Below, one piece after another: positions 17,474 through 28,623 of a stretch of DNA of 64,000 nucleotides (position 1 is the first letter of the stretch; every line of letters begins with the position of its first letter). A program made the translations under genes and the position numbers. The DNA is from Novosphingobium ginsenosidimutans (GTDB lineage Bacteria > Pseudomonadota > Alphaproteobacteria > Sphingomonadales > Sphingomonadaceae), in contig NZ_CP042345.1 in the NCBI RefSeq assembly GCF_007954425.1, positions 2,974,001 to 3,038,000 of the forward strand. Direction: 5' to 3'. A model generated the notes under the pieces. That model worked only from the letters and a program-made list of their open reading frames with translations, did no database searches and had not been told where the DNA came from.

Positions 17474-17785
17474 TCAACGCTTCTCGCTGGCCAGCCCGCT
17501 CGCGCAGAGCGCGGCAGAACTGGCGGTCACTTTGATCGCTTCAACATCGCCGACCCGCCGCACCGCGACGACATAGTCGGCCAGATTGCGCTTATCACCC
17601 TTCAGCTGCTTGAGCTTCTGCAGCTGGCCGAGAGTCAGCCGGTCGGTCATCCGTTCGGCCATACAGGCGGCGTTGGATTCACTGAGGCCAGCATCCATCA
17701 TCGCACTCTTGACCTGACCATAGGCGAGCTTCGACGGCGAACAGGCCGCAAGCACCAGGAAGGTCAGAGCAACTGCGATCCGCAT
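17474..17785 (-). CDS. small lipoprotein of unknown function
   Basis: A 103-residue protein with a lipoprotein signal; the lipobox LAAC puts the lipidated Cys at residue 15. The mature part holds KSAMMDAGLSESNAACMAER and TLGQLQKLKQLKG, both helical, with two further cysteines in AACMA and AALCASG that could form a disulfide in the periplasm. I do not recognise a named family. Its ATG overlaps the pntB stop by 1 nt (TGATG), so it is the last gene of the transhydrogenase operon by position. Confidence 0.7.
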   Translation of the reverse strand: MRIAVALTFLVLAACSPSKLAYGQVKSAMMDAGLSESNAACMAERMTDRLTLGQLQKLKQLKGDKRNLADYVVAVRRVGDVEAIKVTASSAALCASGLASEKR

Positions 17786-19197
17786 CAGTGCGCCAGCGCC
17801 TTGTTGATATCCTCGACCATCTTCTTGGCGTCGGCCAGGAGCATCAGCGTCTGGTCCATGTAGAACACGTCGTTGTCGACCCCGGCATAGCCAACACCGC
17901 CCATGCTGCGTTTGATGAAGAAGACCTGTTTGGCCTTGTCGACATCGAATACCGGCATCCCGTAGATCGGGCTCGACTTGTCGGTCTTGGCGGCCGGGTT
18001 GACCACGTCATTGGCGCCAATGATGAAGGCGACGTCGGCTGTCGCGAACTCGCTGTTGATATCTTCGAGCTCGAAAACTTCGTCGTAGGGGACGTTGGCT
18101 TCGGCCAGCAGTACGTTCATGTGGCCTGGCATGCGGCCGGCCACGGGGTGGATCGCATACTTTACCTCAACGCCTTTGGCCTTGAGCAGGTCAGCCATCT
18201 CGCGCAGCGCGTGCTGCGCCTGGGACACAGCCATGCCATAGCCTGGGATGATGATGACCTTCTCGGCCTCGCCCAGCATATAGGCTGCGTCTTCGGCGCT
18301 GCCGCGTTTCCACGGGCGCTGCTCGCGCGCTTCGCCGCCGCCGGCGCTGGCATCGGCACCGAAGCCGCCGGCAATCACGCTCAGGAAGCCGCGGTTCATC
18401 GCCTTACACATGATGTAGGAAAGGATCGCGCCCGAGGAGCCAACCAGCGCCCCGGTGATGATCATCGCGGTGTTGTGCAGCGTAAAGCCCATCGCCGCCG
18501 CCGCCCAGCCCGAGTAGGAATTGAGCATCGAGACCACGACCGGCATGTCCGCCCCGCCGATCGGGATGATCAGCAGGAAACCAATCAGGAAGGCCAGCGC
18601 GGTGATCGTGGCGATCACCCAAAGGCTCTGGTCGGTCATGAAATAGCCGGTCAGGCCAACAATCGCGACCAGCGTGCCGAGATTGATAACGTGCCGCGCT
18701 GGCAGCAGGATCGGCGCGCCGCTCATCTTGCCGGCAAGCTTGAGGAAGGCGATGACCGAGCCGGAGAAAGTGATCGCACCGATGGCGATGCCAAGGCCGG
18801 CCTCAAGCCGCGACACAGGATTGATCAGCCCATCCGCGCCGACAATGCCAAAGGCCTCAGGATTGAGATAGGCCGCCCACCCGACCAATACTGCTGCCAA
18901 GCCCACGAGCGAGTGAAACGCTGCAACCAGCTGCGGCATGTCGGTCATCGCGATGCGGCGGGCGATGATCCAACCGATGCCACCGCCGATGGCGATGGCA
19001 GCCAGGATCTCGGGCAGGTTCGCGATCTCGTGCGTGACCAGCGTGGTCACGACAGCGATCAGCATGCCAATCATGCCATAACGGTTGCCCGCGCGGCTGG
19101 TGCCGGGGCTGGAAAGCCCCCGCAGCGCCAGGATGAAGAGAACGCCGGAAGCGAGATAGGCAAGCATTGCCCAGGCAGGGACCGCAGCGTGTTCCAT
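17785..19197 (-). CDS. pntB: NAD(P) transhydrogenase subunit beta
   Basis: A 470-residue membrane subunit of the proton-translocating transhydrogenase, which uses the proton gradient to reduce NADP+ with NADH. About nine hydrophobic helices come first (for example PILLPARHVINLGTLVAIVG). The NADP-binding domain III follows, with GYGMAVSQAQHALREMADLL, IHPVAGRMPGHMNVLLAEA and VFFIKRSMGGVGYAGVDN. The ATG at 19197 lies 2 nt after the pntAB stop; the longer upstream frame has no membrane or signal features and is rejected. Confidence 0.97.
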   Translation of the reverse strand: MEHAAVPAWAMLAYLASGVLFILALRGLSSPGTSRAGNRYGMIGMLIAVVTTLVTHEIANLPEILAAIAIGGGIGWIIARRIAMTDMPQLVAAFHSLVGLAAVLVGWAAYLNPEAFGIVGADGLINPVSRLEAGLGIAIGAITFSGSVIAFLKLAGKMSGAPILLPARHVINLGTLVAIVGLTGYFMTDQSLWVIATITALAFLIGFLLIIPIGGADMPVVVSMLNSYSGWAAAAMGFTLHNTAMIITGALVGSSGAILSYIMCKAMNRGFLSVIAGGFGADASAGGGEAREQRPWKRGSAEDAAYMLGEAEKVIIIPGYGMAVSQAQHALREMADLLKAKGVEVKYAIHPVAGRMPGHMNVLLAEANVPYDEVFELEDINSEFATADVAFIIGANDVVNPAAKTDKSSPIYGMPVFDVDKAKQVFFIKRSMGGVGYAGVDNDVFYMDQTLMLLADAKKMVEDINKALAH

Positions 19198-19199
19198 GC

Positions 19200-19481
19200 T
19201 CAGCGATCCTTCTTCTTGTACATGGCCAGCATGCGGGCCGTGACCGCGAAGCCGCCGAAGATGTTCACGCTCGCGAAGACCACTGCGAGCAACCCAAGCC
19301 ACTTGGCCGCCGGGCTACCCGCCGCGGCGCTTGCAATAAGCGCGCCGACGATGATGACCGAAGAGATCGCATTGGTGACCGCCATCAGCGGCGTGTGCAG
19401 CGCGGGCGTGACCGACCAGACGACATAATAGCCTACGAAGCAGGCCATGACGAAGATCGAGAGGATCGAAATGAAGTCCAT
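19200..19481 (-). CDS. pntAB: NAD(P) transhydrogenase alpha subunit, membrane part
   Basis: A 93-residue membrane piece corresponding to the C-terminal helices of undivided PntA. Helices such as ILSIFVMACFVGYYVVW and LIASAAAGSPAAKWLGLLAVV surround the conserved HTPLMAVTNAISSVIIVGA. The short tail AVTARMLAMYKKKDR is typical. Its start at 19481 is preceded by an AAGGAAG box that overlaps the end of the preceding secreted-protein gene. With pntAA and pntB it makes the three-subunit transhydrogenase found in alphaproteobacteria. Confidence 0.95.
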   Translation of the reverse strand: MDFISILSIFVMACFVGYYVVWSVTPALHTPLMAVTNAISSVIIVGALIASAAAGSPAAKWLGLLAVVFASVNIFGGFAVTARMLAMYKKKDR

Positions 19482-19483
19482 TG

Positions 19484-19861
19484 CTACTTCCTTGTCGCCG
19501 TCCACGGCAGCACGAAATTGCGCCCTTCGGCCCAGGTCTGGCCGACCATCTTGCCGTCGATCAGGCAGGCGGAGCTGTGATACATGCCCTGCCCGTCGGT
19601 AGTGCGGAATGCCACGCACTGGCGTCCCTGCGCGGTCCCTGCTCGGCCGGCGAGGATCTCGCTGTCATAGAAGCTGCCCGTGATCGCGCGATCAGTCCCA
19701 ATGTTCAGCACCATGGCCTTGCTATAGGCGGGATCGGTCAGCGCGACACGCAGATCGACCGACCATTCCCCGGCCAGCGCCGCGTAAGGCGAAGCGACTG
19801 GCGGAGTCTGCGCAGAGGCGAGGCTGGCGGTCAGGGCAAGCGCCGTGATCAGCGCCCTCAC
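19484..19861 (-). CDS. secreted protein inserted in the pnt operon
   Basis: A 125-residue protein with a signal peptide (MRALITALALTASLASAQ). The mature part contains YAALAGEWSVDLRVALTDP, ITGSFYDSEILAGRAG and a region with two cysteines (RQCVAFRTTD and SSACLIDGKMVGQTWAEGR). The pattern suggests a lipocalin-like beta-barrel. I do not recognise a named family. The start is a GTG at 19861 overlapping the pntAA stop (GTGA), and the stop lies 2 nt before the pntAB ATG. It is therefore embedded between the two halves of the alpha subunit rather than flanking the operon. Confidence 0.7.
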   Translation of the reverse strand: MRALITALALTASLASAQTPPVASPYAALAGEWSVDLRVALTDPAYSKAMVLNIGTDRAITGSFYDSEILAGRAGTAQGRQCVAFRTTDGQGMYHSSACLIDGKMVGQTWAEGRNFVLPWTATRK

Positions 19862-20985
19862 CCGAGCAGCCTTTCGTTCACGACCTTGCCGCCTTGCGTC
19901 AGGCGCACGGCATTGCCGATCTCCTCGTCCAAGACCGGGCGCCCAGCTTCCTTGTCCCAGAATGCGGAGAGGAAATTGTAGAGGTTGCGGGCGAAGAGCG
20001 CCGAGGCGTCGGCGGGCAGCTTGGCCGGGGTGTTCGAATAGCCGAAGATCTTGACCCCGTGGCGCTCGACCACTTCGTCAGCCTTGCTGCCTTCGACATT
20101 GCCGCCCTGAGCGACAGCGAGGTCAAAGATTACCGAGCCGGGCTTCATGCTGGCAATCTGTGTATCCGAAATCAGCCGCGGCGCTGGTCGCCCCGGGATC
20201 AGCGCTGTGGTGATGACGATGTCCTGTTTGGCAATGTGGCCAGAAACCAGTTCGGCCTGCGCCTTCTGATATTCCTCAGACATTTCCGTGGCATAGCCAC
20301 CAGCGCCCTCACCCTCGATCCCTGCCACGCTTTCAACGAAGATCGGCTTGGCGCCAAGTGATTGGATCTGCTCCTTGGTCGCCGAGCGCACGTCTGTTGC
20401 CGAAACTTGCGCGCCCAGGCGGCGGGCGGTGGCAATGGCCTGCAGCCCAGCCACACCCACGCCCATCACAAAGCACTTGGCGGCGGAAACTGTGCCCGCC
20501 GCAGTCATCATCATCGGGAAGGCGCGGCCATAAAGATTCGCCGCCTCGATTACCGCCTTGTAGCCCGCAAGGTTCGACTGGCTGGACAGGATATCCATCG
20601 ACTGTGCGCGCGTGATGCGGGGCATGAATTCCATCGCCAGGGCCTCGAATCCGGCCTTGGCATATTCATCCACCCGGGCACGCTGGCCGAACGGATCGAG
20701 ACCCGCCACGATCCAGGCACCGGCATTGGCACCTTTCAATGCTTTGGAATCCGGCCCCTGGACGCCAAGGACAATGTCGGCGCCCTTGGCGGCATCCTTC
20801 ACCACTTCAGCGCCAGCGGCGGCATAGTCTGCATCGGCAATCGAAGCCGTTCCACCAGCCCCGGCTTCGACTGCAACAGTCGCGCCCAAGGCGATGAATT
20901 TCTTCACCGTTTCCGGTGTAGCCGAGACCCGGGTTTCCCCGTTCGCACGTTCCTTTAGGACGGCGATCCGCAGGCTGGCGCTCAC
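19858..20985 (-). CDS. pntAA: NAD(P) transhydrogenase alpha subunit, NAD-binding part
   Basis: A 375-residue soluble domain I that binds NAD(H). RIAVLKERANGETRVSATPE opens the alanine-dehydrogenase/PNT N-terminal domain. SNLAGYKAVIEAANLYGRA and the Rossmann segment CFVMGVGVAGLQAIATARRLG follow. SATDVRSATKEQIQSLGAKP and YSNTPAKLPADASALFARN are conserved family blocks. It is separated from pntAB by the secreted-protein gene. The small aa3-oxidase subunit gene lies 7 bp upstream in the same direction. Confidence 0.96.
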   Translation of the reverse strand: MSASLRIAVLKERANGETRVSATPETVKKFIALGATVAVEAGAGGTASIADADYAAAGAEVVKDAAKGADIVLGVQGPDSKALKGANAGAWIVAGLDPFGQRARVDEYAKAGFEALAMEFMPRITRAQSMDILSSQSNLAGYKAVIEAANLYGRAFPMMMTAAGTVSAAKCFVMGVGVAGLQAIATARRLGAQVSATDVRSATKEQIQSLGAKPIFVESVAGIEGEGAGGYATEMSEEYQKAQAELVSGHIAKQDIVITTALIPGRPAPRLISDTQIASMKPGSVIFDLAVAQGGNVEGSKADEVVERHGVKIFGYSNTPAKLPADASALFARNLYNFLSAFWDKEAGRPVLDEEIGNAVRLTQGGKVVNERLLG

Positions 20986-20992
20986 CGGCTAA

Positions 20993-21115
20993 TCAAGCGA
21001 TCAGTGCGATCACGCCGGCAGCGACAACCGCCACCACGACGCTGCCGTACTTCACCAGGCCGATGAAACCGCCGTAGGTTTCGTTGGCCATCTTCATGTC
21101 ATTACCCGAAGCCAT
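20993..21115 (-). CDS. aa3-type cytochrome c oxidase subunit IV-like protein
   Basis: A 40-residue single-helix protein. The sequence opens MASGNDMKMANETYGGFIGL and the helix VVVAVVAAGVIALIA ends the chain. This is the bacterial aa3-oxidase subunit IV family (small CoxIV), usually found away from the main cox genes in alphaproteobacteria. I use the ATG at 21115; an in-frame extension to 21193 would add a polar stretch absent from the family. It is the first gene of the minus-strand run that continues into pntAA. Confidence 0.85.
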   Translation of the reverse strand: MASGNDMKMANETYGGFIGLVKYGSVVVAVVAAGVIALIA

Positions 21116-21286
21116 AATCCTGTCCCTGAATTGGCAAGTTGATGTTTCGCCGCCCCGTCTATCGCCGCCTGCGCCTGCACTCAAGTAGGCCAAAAGGGAA
21201 CCATCCCCAAAATGCAGGCTTAATCGCCTCTTTACTCCCTTGCGCTATCGCAGGTTCGACCAAGAGCGGGGACTATCACTAAGATC

Positions 21287-22701
21287 ATGGCGGATTTCGA
21301 ACAGCAAACACTGATGCTGATCGACGATGAGCCGGCGCAAAGCCGGCTGATCTCCGCATTGGCCGCGCGCGAAGGGTGGCGCACACTGGTGGTGCGCGAT
21401 TCGGAAACAGCAATCGCAACCCTGGGCACGCGCCAGGGCATGCAGCTTGGCGCGATCATCCTTGACCAGTGGGTCCCGGGTGACGAAGCCTGCACGCTGA
21501 TTGCCGAGCTCAAGAGCCGCCGCCCTGCCTTGCCGATTTTGATGCTGACCGCCTCGGCCTCGCCGCTGCTTGCGGTCGAAGCAATGCGCGCCGGGGCGAC
21601 CGATTACCTCGTCAAGCCCGTCTCACCCGAACGCTTGATGCAGGCGCTGCGCATGGCGACCACACGCGAGGCGCCGCGCGACGAGCTGATGCCTTTGACC
21701 GAGAAGATGCCGTCGAACCCGGATTTCGACGCGATGATCGGTGCTTCGCCCACTTTCCGGACTGCCCTGGCCATTGCCGCCAAAGCGGCACGCGGTCATG
21801 GCCCGATCCTGATCGAAGGCGAGAGCGGCACCGGCAAGGAAATGCTGATCCGCGCGATGCAGGCCGCCAGCCCACGCGCCAAAGCTCCATTCCGGCTGCT
21901 CAATGTCGGCGCGATTCCTGCCAATTCGATCGAATCCGCCTTGTTCGGGCATGAAAAGGGGGCATTCCCGGGAGCCTTTGATCGCCATGTCGGCGCACTT
22001 CAGCATGCCGACGGCGGCACTCTGGCCCTCGATGAAGTCGATCGTTTGCCGCTCTCCGTGCAAGAACGGTTGCTCGAATCGATCCAGCGCGGCGATGTCC
22101 GCCCAATCGGCGCGCGGCACTCGTTTCGGATCGACGTGCGGCTGATCGCAGCCAGCAACTTGCCGCTGAAAGATATGGTCACGGGCGGACATTTCCTGGC
22201 TGACCTTCACGAGGCAATGTCCGGCGTGACAGTGCAATTGCCGCCGCTGCGCGAACGCGCTGGCGACATTCCAGCCCTGTCCCGCCATTTCCTGGCTCAA
22301 ATCGGCGAACAGCCGGGGCTGCGCGAAATAGGGATCACTGATGGCGCATTGGCGCTTCTGACCGCTTATGACTGGCCAGGCAACGTCCGCCAGCTCCAGG
22401 CGGTGCTGTTCCGCGCCGCCGTGTTCTGCGATGGCGACGCCCTGACCGCCGATGATTTCCCGCAGCTCGCGAACATGCTGGGCGAGGCCTGCAACGGCGC
22501 GGTCAACCACCACGAGGCAATAGGCGTCACGCTCTACACCCCCGATGGCAATCTGCGCCCGCTTGAAGAGATCGAAGCCGACGTGATTCGGCTCGCGATC
22601 GGCCATTACCGTGGCCGAATGACTGAAGTCGCGCGCCGCCTGGGGATTGGTCGTTCCACGCTCTATCGCAAGCTGTCCGACCTAGGGATCGAAAACGTCG
22701 C

Positions 22702-22705
<4 letters not shown>
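21287..22705 (+). CDS. degenerate NtrC-type response regulator
   Basis: A 472-residue protein laid out as receiver (1-120, phospho-Asp60 in IILDQWVPG), AAA+ domain (about 145-375) and C-terminal Fis-type helix-turn-helix (VARRLGIGRSTLYRKLSDLG). Walker A (GESGTGKE, about 178) and Walker B (TLALDEVD) are intact. The sigma-54 contact loop GAFTGA reads GAFPGA at residues 225-230. In the usual arginine-finger segment (F-R-x-DL-x-x-RL), the chain reads FLADLHEAM at 303-311, so both arginines are lost. It therefore probably does not activate sigma-54 polymerase in the normal way. It is convergent with folP (4-nt overlap); no partner histidine kinase is adjacent. Confidence 0.9.
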
Positions 22706-25132
<2,427 letters not shown>

Positions 25133-25151
25133 GGCTCGAAATTTTTTGCTG

Positions 25152-25763
25152 TCAGAGCAACACCAGCTGCGCAACCGGGGCAAAGCTGCGGCGGTGGAGC
25201 GGGCTAGGTCCGTGTTCGCGCAGCGCGGCCAGGTGCTCAGCCGTGCCGTAACCCATATTGGTCTGCCAGCCGTAATGCGGGTGCGCCTCGGCATATTCGC
25301 GCATCAGCCGGTCGCGGTGTTCCTTGGCGAGGATCGAGGCGGCCGAGATGCAGGGCTCCAGCGCATCGCCGCCGACAATCGCCCGGGCTGGCCAGCACCA
25401 GTCAGGGTGGCGGCCGGCCGGCGTCATATTGCCATCGATCAGCACCTCGTCCGGCTCGAGCGCCAGGGCGGCAACCGCGCGGGTCATGGCCAGCATGGTG
25501 GCGGCAAAGATGTTGATCCGGTCAATCTCGTCCGCCTCGACCACACCCAGCGCCCAGTGACAGCTAGCCTTGATTTGTGGTTCGAGCACGGCTCTCCGCT
25601 TGGCCGAAAGCTTCTTGGAATCGTCCAGACCCTGCGGCGCATCATGCCCAAGGACGCAAGCTGCGGCGACAACCGGCCCGGCCAGCGGCCCGCGACCCGC
25701 CTCGTCCACGCCGATCACGACCCGGCCTTTGGTCCCCTTGGCTAAGAGCAGTCCAGCTTCCAT
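25152..25763 (-). CDS. rnhB: ribonuclease HII
   Basis: A 203-residue endonuclease that removes ribonucleotides and RNA primers from RNA-DNA hybrids. [21 protein letters not shown] holds the first catalytic Asp-Glu pair; [11 protein letters not shown] follows. The remaining acidic ligands lie in VLIDGN and [37 protein letters not shown] is the family's C-terminal block. It lies upstream of ccrM in the same direction, an order I recall from Caulobacter, and is divergent from the sugar dehydrogenase gene with only 10 bp between the start codons. Confidence 0.95.
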   Translation of the reverse strand: MEAGLLLAKGTKGRVVIGVDEAGRGPLAGPVVAAACVLGHDAPQGLDDSKKLSAKRRAVLEPQIKASCHWALGVVEADEIDRINIFAATMLAMTRAVAALALEPDEVLIDGNMTPAGRHPDWCWPARAIVGGDALEPCISAASILAKEHRDRLMREYAEAHPHYGWQTNMGYGTAEHLAALREHGPSPLHRRSFAPVAQLVLL

Positions 25764-25773
25764 CTATCCGGCC

Positions 25774-26907
25774 ATGACCAGAACCATCATCCGCACCTTC
25801 TTCCCGCTCGCCGCCTTCCTCGCAAGCTGCAGCCCATCGGTTGCTGGGGATAGCCCCAAACCGGCTATCACCGAAACGAAGGGGGCGTTTGCAGTAACGC
25901 CGCTGGCCGCGCTCGATGCCCCCTGGGCGATTGCCGTGCTGCCGCGCGGCGGCGTGCTGGTGACCGAGAAGGGCGGCAAGCTCAAGCTGGTCGATGGCAC
26001 CGTCAAAGATGTGGCGGGCGTGCCAACCGTTGCCTTTGGCGGTCAGGGTGGCCTCGGCGACGTGGTGCTGGCCCCGGACTATGCCAAGAGCGGCATGGTC
26101 TACCTCTCCTGGGCCGAAGCCGGTGATGGCGAAACCCGCGGCGCAGCGATCGGCCGAGCCAAGCTGGTGCTCGGCGATGCCCCGCGGCTCGAGGGGCTGG
26201 AAGTGATCTGGCGGCAAAGCCCCAAGGTGACCGGGCGCGGCCACTATTCGCACCGCATCGCCTTCTCGCCCGATGGCAAGCTGCTGTTCGTCGCCTCGGG
26301 TGAACGGCAGAAGATGGACCCTGCGCAGGACCTGACCGGAAATCTCGGAAAGGTGCTGCGCCTGCTGCCCGACGGCAAGCCCGCCCCGGGCAATCCCTTT
26401 GCCGACAAGGGCGGCGTCAGTGCAGAGATCTGGTCCTATGGCCACCGCAATATCCTGGGTCTGGCCTTCGATCCGCAGGGCCGGCTCTGGGACCTGGAGC
26501 ATGGTCCGGCCGGCGGGGACGAATTGAACCTGGTGGAGCCAGGCAAGAATTATGGCTGGCCGGTGGTTTCCGAAGGCGATCACTATGACGGCAAGGATAT
26601 CCCGCCGCACAGCACCCGGCCCGACATGACCGCGCCGAACCTCGTCTGGACTCCGGTGATCGCGCCGGGCGACATGGTGTTCTACCGTGGCAAGGCTTTC
26701 CGTGACTGGCGCGGACAGTTGCTGATCGCCGGGCTGGCCTCGAAGGGCCTGGTCCGCGTCACCATCGACGGCACCAAGGTGACCGAAGCCGGGCGCTATC
26801 CGCTCGACAAGCGGATTCGCGACGTGGCCGAAGCTGCGGACGGAACGCTGCTGGTGATCGAGGACGGCAAGGATGGCCGTCTGCTCAAGCTCGCCCCCGC
26901 AAAGTAG
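25774..26907 (+). CDS. PQQ-dependent sugar dehydrogenase-like lipoprotein
   Basis: A 377-residue six-bladed beta-propeller of the soluble aldose sugar dehydrogenase type. A lipobox FLASC (Cys19) follows a short signal, so the protein is probably anchored in the envelope. Propeller features include APWAIAVLPRGGVLVTEKGG, GGQGGLGDVVLAPDYAKSG and GHYSHRIAFSPDGKLLFVA, with WSYGHRNILGLAFDPQGRLW and EHGPAGGDELNLVEPGKNYG forming the cofactor-site region. The enzyme oxidises aldoses with pyrroloquinoline quinone; cofactor synthesis genes are not in this window. The start at 25774 gives the signal peptide. Confidence 0.92.
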   Translation: MTRTIIRTFFPLAAFLASCSPSVAGDSPKPAITETKGAFAVTPLAALDAPWAIAVLPRGGVLVTEKGGKLKLVDGTVKDVAGVPTVAFGGQGGLGDVVLAPDYAKSGMVYLSWAEAGDGETRGAAIGRAKLVLGDAPRLEGLEVIWRQSPKVTGRGHYSHRIAFSPDGKLLFVASGERQKMDPAQDLTGNLGKVLRLLPDGKPAPGNPFADKGGVSAEIWSYGHRNILGLAFDPQGRLWDLEHGPAGGDELNLVEPGKNYGWPVVSEGDHYDGKDIPPHSTRPDMTAPNLVWTPVIAPGDMVFYRGKAFRDWRGQLLIAGLASKGLVRVTIDGTKVTEAGRYPLDKRIRDVAEAADGTLLVIEDGKDGRLLKLAPAK

Positions 26908-26963
26908 GCCGAAGGGTAAATTCCATCGACAAGCGCGGCACCGCGCCTTAGGGGCGCGCGCCT

Positions 26964-27482
26964 ATGGCAGACGGTCCCACTCTGATCCCGCTCGACAACG
27001 TCGACCCCGCGCTGGTCGAGGCGCTGCTTGACCGCGCCTTCGAACCGGAGCGGCACAAGCGCACCGCCTACAAGGTCCGCGAGGGTACCGATTGGCTGCC
27101 AGGCCTGTCCTTTGCCGCGATCGATGACGAAGAACATCTGGTCGGCACGATCCAATGCTGGCCGGTCGCATTGACCGATCCGGATGGCCGCCGCCATCCG
27201 CTGATCATGGTTGGCCCGGTCGCGGTTGAGCCAGCCGCGCAGGGGGCAGGCTATGGCAAGGCCTTGATGACCGCCAGCCTAGCTGCCCTTTCCCCGCAGG
27301 CCCCGCTGCCGCAAGTCATGATCGGCGATCCGGAGTATTACGGCCGGTTCTGGGGCTTCACCAATGCCCATACCGGCGGCTGGGACCTACCCGGCCCGTT
27401 TGAGCAGCACCGGCTACTGGCGCGCTGCGACAATCCGGCAGTCCTGCCCGCATACGGTATGCTGGGCCCTTGGCGCGGGTAA
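26964..27482 (+). CDS. GNAT-family N-acetyltransferase (YhbS-like)
   Basis: A 172-residue acyltransferase. LSFAAIDDEEHLVGTIQCW and IMVGPVAVEPAAQGAGYGKAL form motifs D and A, the latter being the acetyl-CoA pyrophosphate loop. MIGDPEYYGRFWGFTNAHTG resembles the YhbS subgroup. The substrate cannot be predicted. It starts the plus-strand run that continues with DUF1285, Nudix, CCA transferase and protease genes, 23 bp upstream of the DUF1285 start. Confidence 0.88.
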   Translation: MADGPTLIPLDNVDPALVEALLDRAFEPERHKRTAYKVREGTDWLPGLSFAAIDDEEHLVGTIQCWPVALTDPDGRRHPLIMVGPVAVEPAAQGAGYGKALMTASLAALSPQAPLPQVMIGDPEYYGRFWGFTNAHTGGWDLPGPFEQHRLLARCDNPAVLPAYGMLGPWRG

Positions 27483-27505
27483 GCTGATCTGGCATCGCAG
27501 CGCCG

Positions 27506-28045
27506 ATGCCCTACGAACCTCTGCCCGACCTTGCGACGTTGAGCCTTGCCGAGATTGCAGCGCTTAACGATGCGCGCAAGCTGCCGCCGGTCGCGCAGTG
27601 GAACCCGCAAACCAGCGGCGATAGCCTGATGACGATCCGGGCCGACGGGCGCTGGTTCCACGATGGTGGGGAAATCCGCCGCCCGGCCATGATCCGCGCC
27701 TTCGCCGGCCTGCTGCGGCGCGAGGGCGACGGGCGCTATTGGCTTGTGACCCCGGTCGAAAAGCAGTCGATCAAGGTCGAGGACGCAGCCTTCATCGCCA
27801 CCGATGTCGCTGCGCAGGACGGGGCACTGGCCTTCAAGCTCAACACCGATGAGATCATCGTGGCGGGGCCCGATCATCCGCTGGTGGCGCGCGGCACGGC
27901 CGAGCTGCCGGCGATCTACCTCGCCGTGCGCAATGGCTGCGAGGCGCGGATCAACCGCAGCACCTGGCTGCAACTGGTCGAGCTGGCCGATGCCGACCTG
28001 ACTGCGGCAAGCCAGGGCGTCCGCTTCGCGCTGGTGCCGGCATGA
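27506..28045 (+). CDS. DUF1285 domain protein
   Basis: A 179-residue cytoplasmic protein. SLMTIRADGRWFHDGGEIRR and YWLVTPVEKQSIKVEDAAF are the characteristic DUF1285 blocks; VRNGCEARINRSTWLQLVEL ends it. Its function is not established. The gene precedes a Nudix CoA pyrophosphatase with a 4-nt overlap and CCA transferase, a neighbourhood I recall as recurring in alphaproteobacteria, so a role near RNA or coenzyme metabolism is possible but unproven. Confidence 0.88.
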   Translation: MPYEPLPDLATLSLAEIAALNDARKLPPVAQWNPQTSGDSLMTIRADGRWFHDGGEIRRPAMIRAFAGLLRREGDGRYWLVTPVEKQSIKVEDAAFIATDVAAQDGALAFKLNTDEIIVAGPDHPLVARGTAELPAIYLAVRNGCEARINRSTWLQLVELADADLTAASQGVRFALVPA

Positions 28046-28623
28046 GCGAGCTGGTGGCGCGGCTGCGCGCCTTGCATGAAGACGGGCACGCGCAGGAACT
28101 AGACAACCTGCTGTCAGACGAACGCCATGGGGGAACATTTCGTCCGGCTGCGGTCCTGGCCGCCATAACCGAGCGGGAACGGCCGGGCTTCCTGATGATC
28201 CACCGGCCCTCCAATATGCGCTCGCACCCCGGCCAGGTCGCCTTCCCCGGCGGCAAGATCGACCCCGGCGAGAGCCCGGTCGAGGCCGCCCTGCGTGAGG
28301 CTTGGGAAGAGCTGGGCATCCACGAACGCGACGTGACCGTGATCGGCACCAGCGATGTCTATCGCACCGGCACCGGCTATGCGGTGACCCCGGTTATCGC
28401 GGTGGTTCCGCCAGACCTTGAACTCAATCCAAGCCCGACCGAGGTGGCGCAGTGGTTCGAGGCCCCAGTCGACTTCGTCTTCAACCGCCAGAACCAGGTC
28501 GAGCAATCGGCATTTTGGCAAGGCGCGGAAAGGCGCTACATCGAGATCATGTGGCAGCAGCATCGGATCTGGGGCGTGACAGCGGCGATCATCCACAACT
28601 TGTCGCGGCGGATTGCCTGGTGA
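28042..28623 (+). CDS. Nudix hydrolase, CoA pyrophosphatase-like
   Basis: A 193-residue Nudix enzyme. The Nudix box begins GGKIDPGESPVEAALREAWE and continues with ELGI, matching the Gx5Ex7REUxEExGU pattern. The upstream LMIHRPSNMRSHPGQVAFPG fits the CoA pyrophosphatase subgroup (NudL/PCD1-like), which cleaves coenzyme A to 4'-phosphopantetheine and ADP. It starts with an ATGA overlap on DUF1285, and its stop overlaps the GTG of the CCA transferase (GTGA). Confidence 0.92.
   Translation: MSELVARLRALHEDGHAQELDNLLSDERHGGTFRPAAVLAAITERERPGFLMIHRPSNMRSHPGQVAFPGGKIDPGESPVEAALREAWEELGIHERDVTVIGTSDVYRTGTGYAVTPVIAVVPPDLELNPSPTEVAQWFEAPVDFVFNRQNQVEQSAFWQGAERRYIEIMWQQHRIWGVTAAIIHNLSRRIAW

Noticed and set aside
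17788..19428. Open frame of about 546 codons on the plus strand, antisense to pntB
   Set aside because: It mirrors a well-supported membrane enzyme; its translation is Arg/His/Asp-rich without any domain, as expected for an antisense frame in GC-rich DNA.
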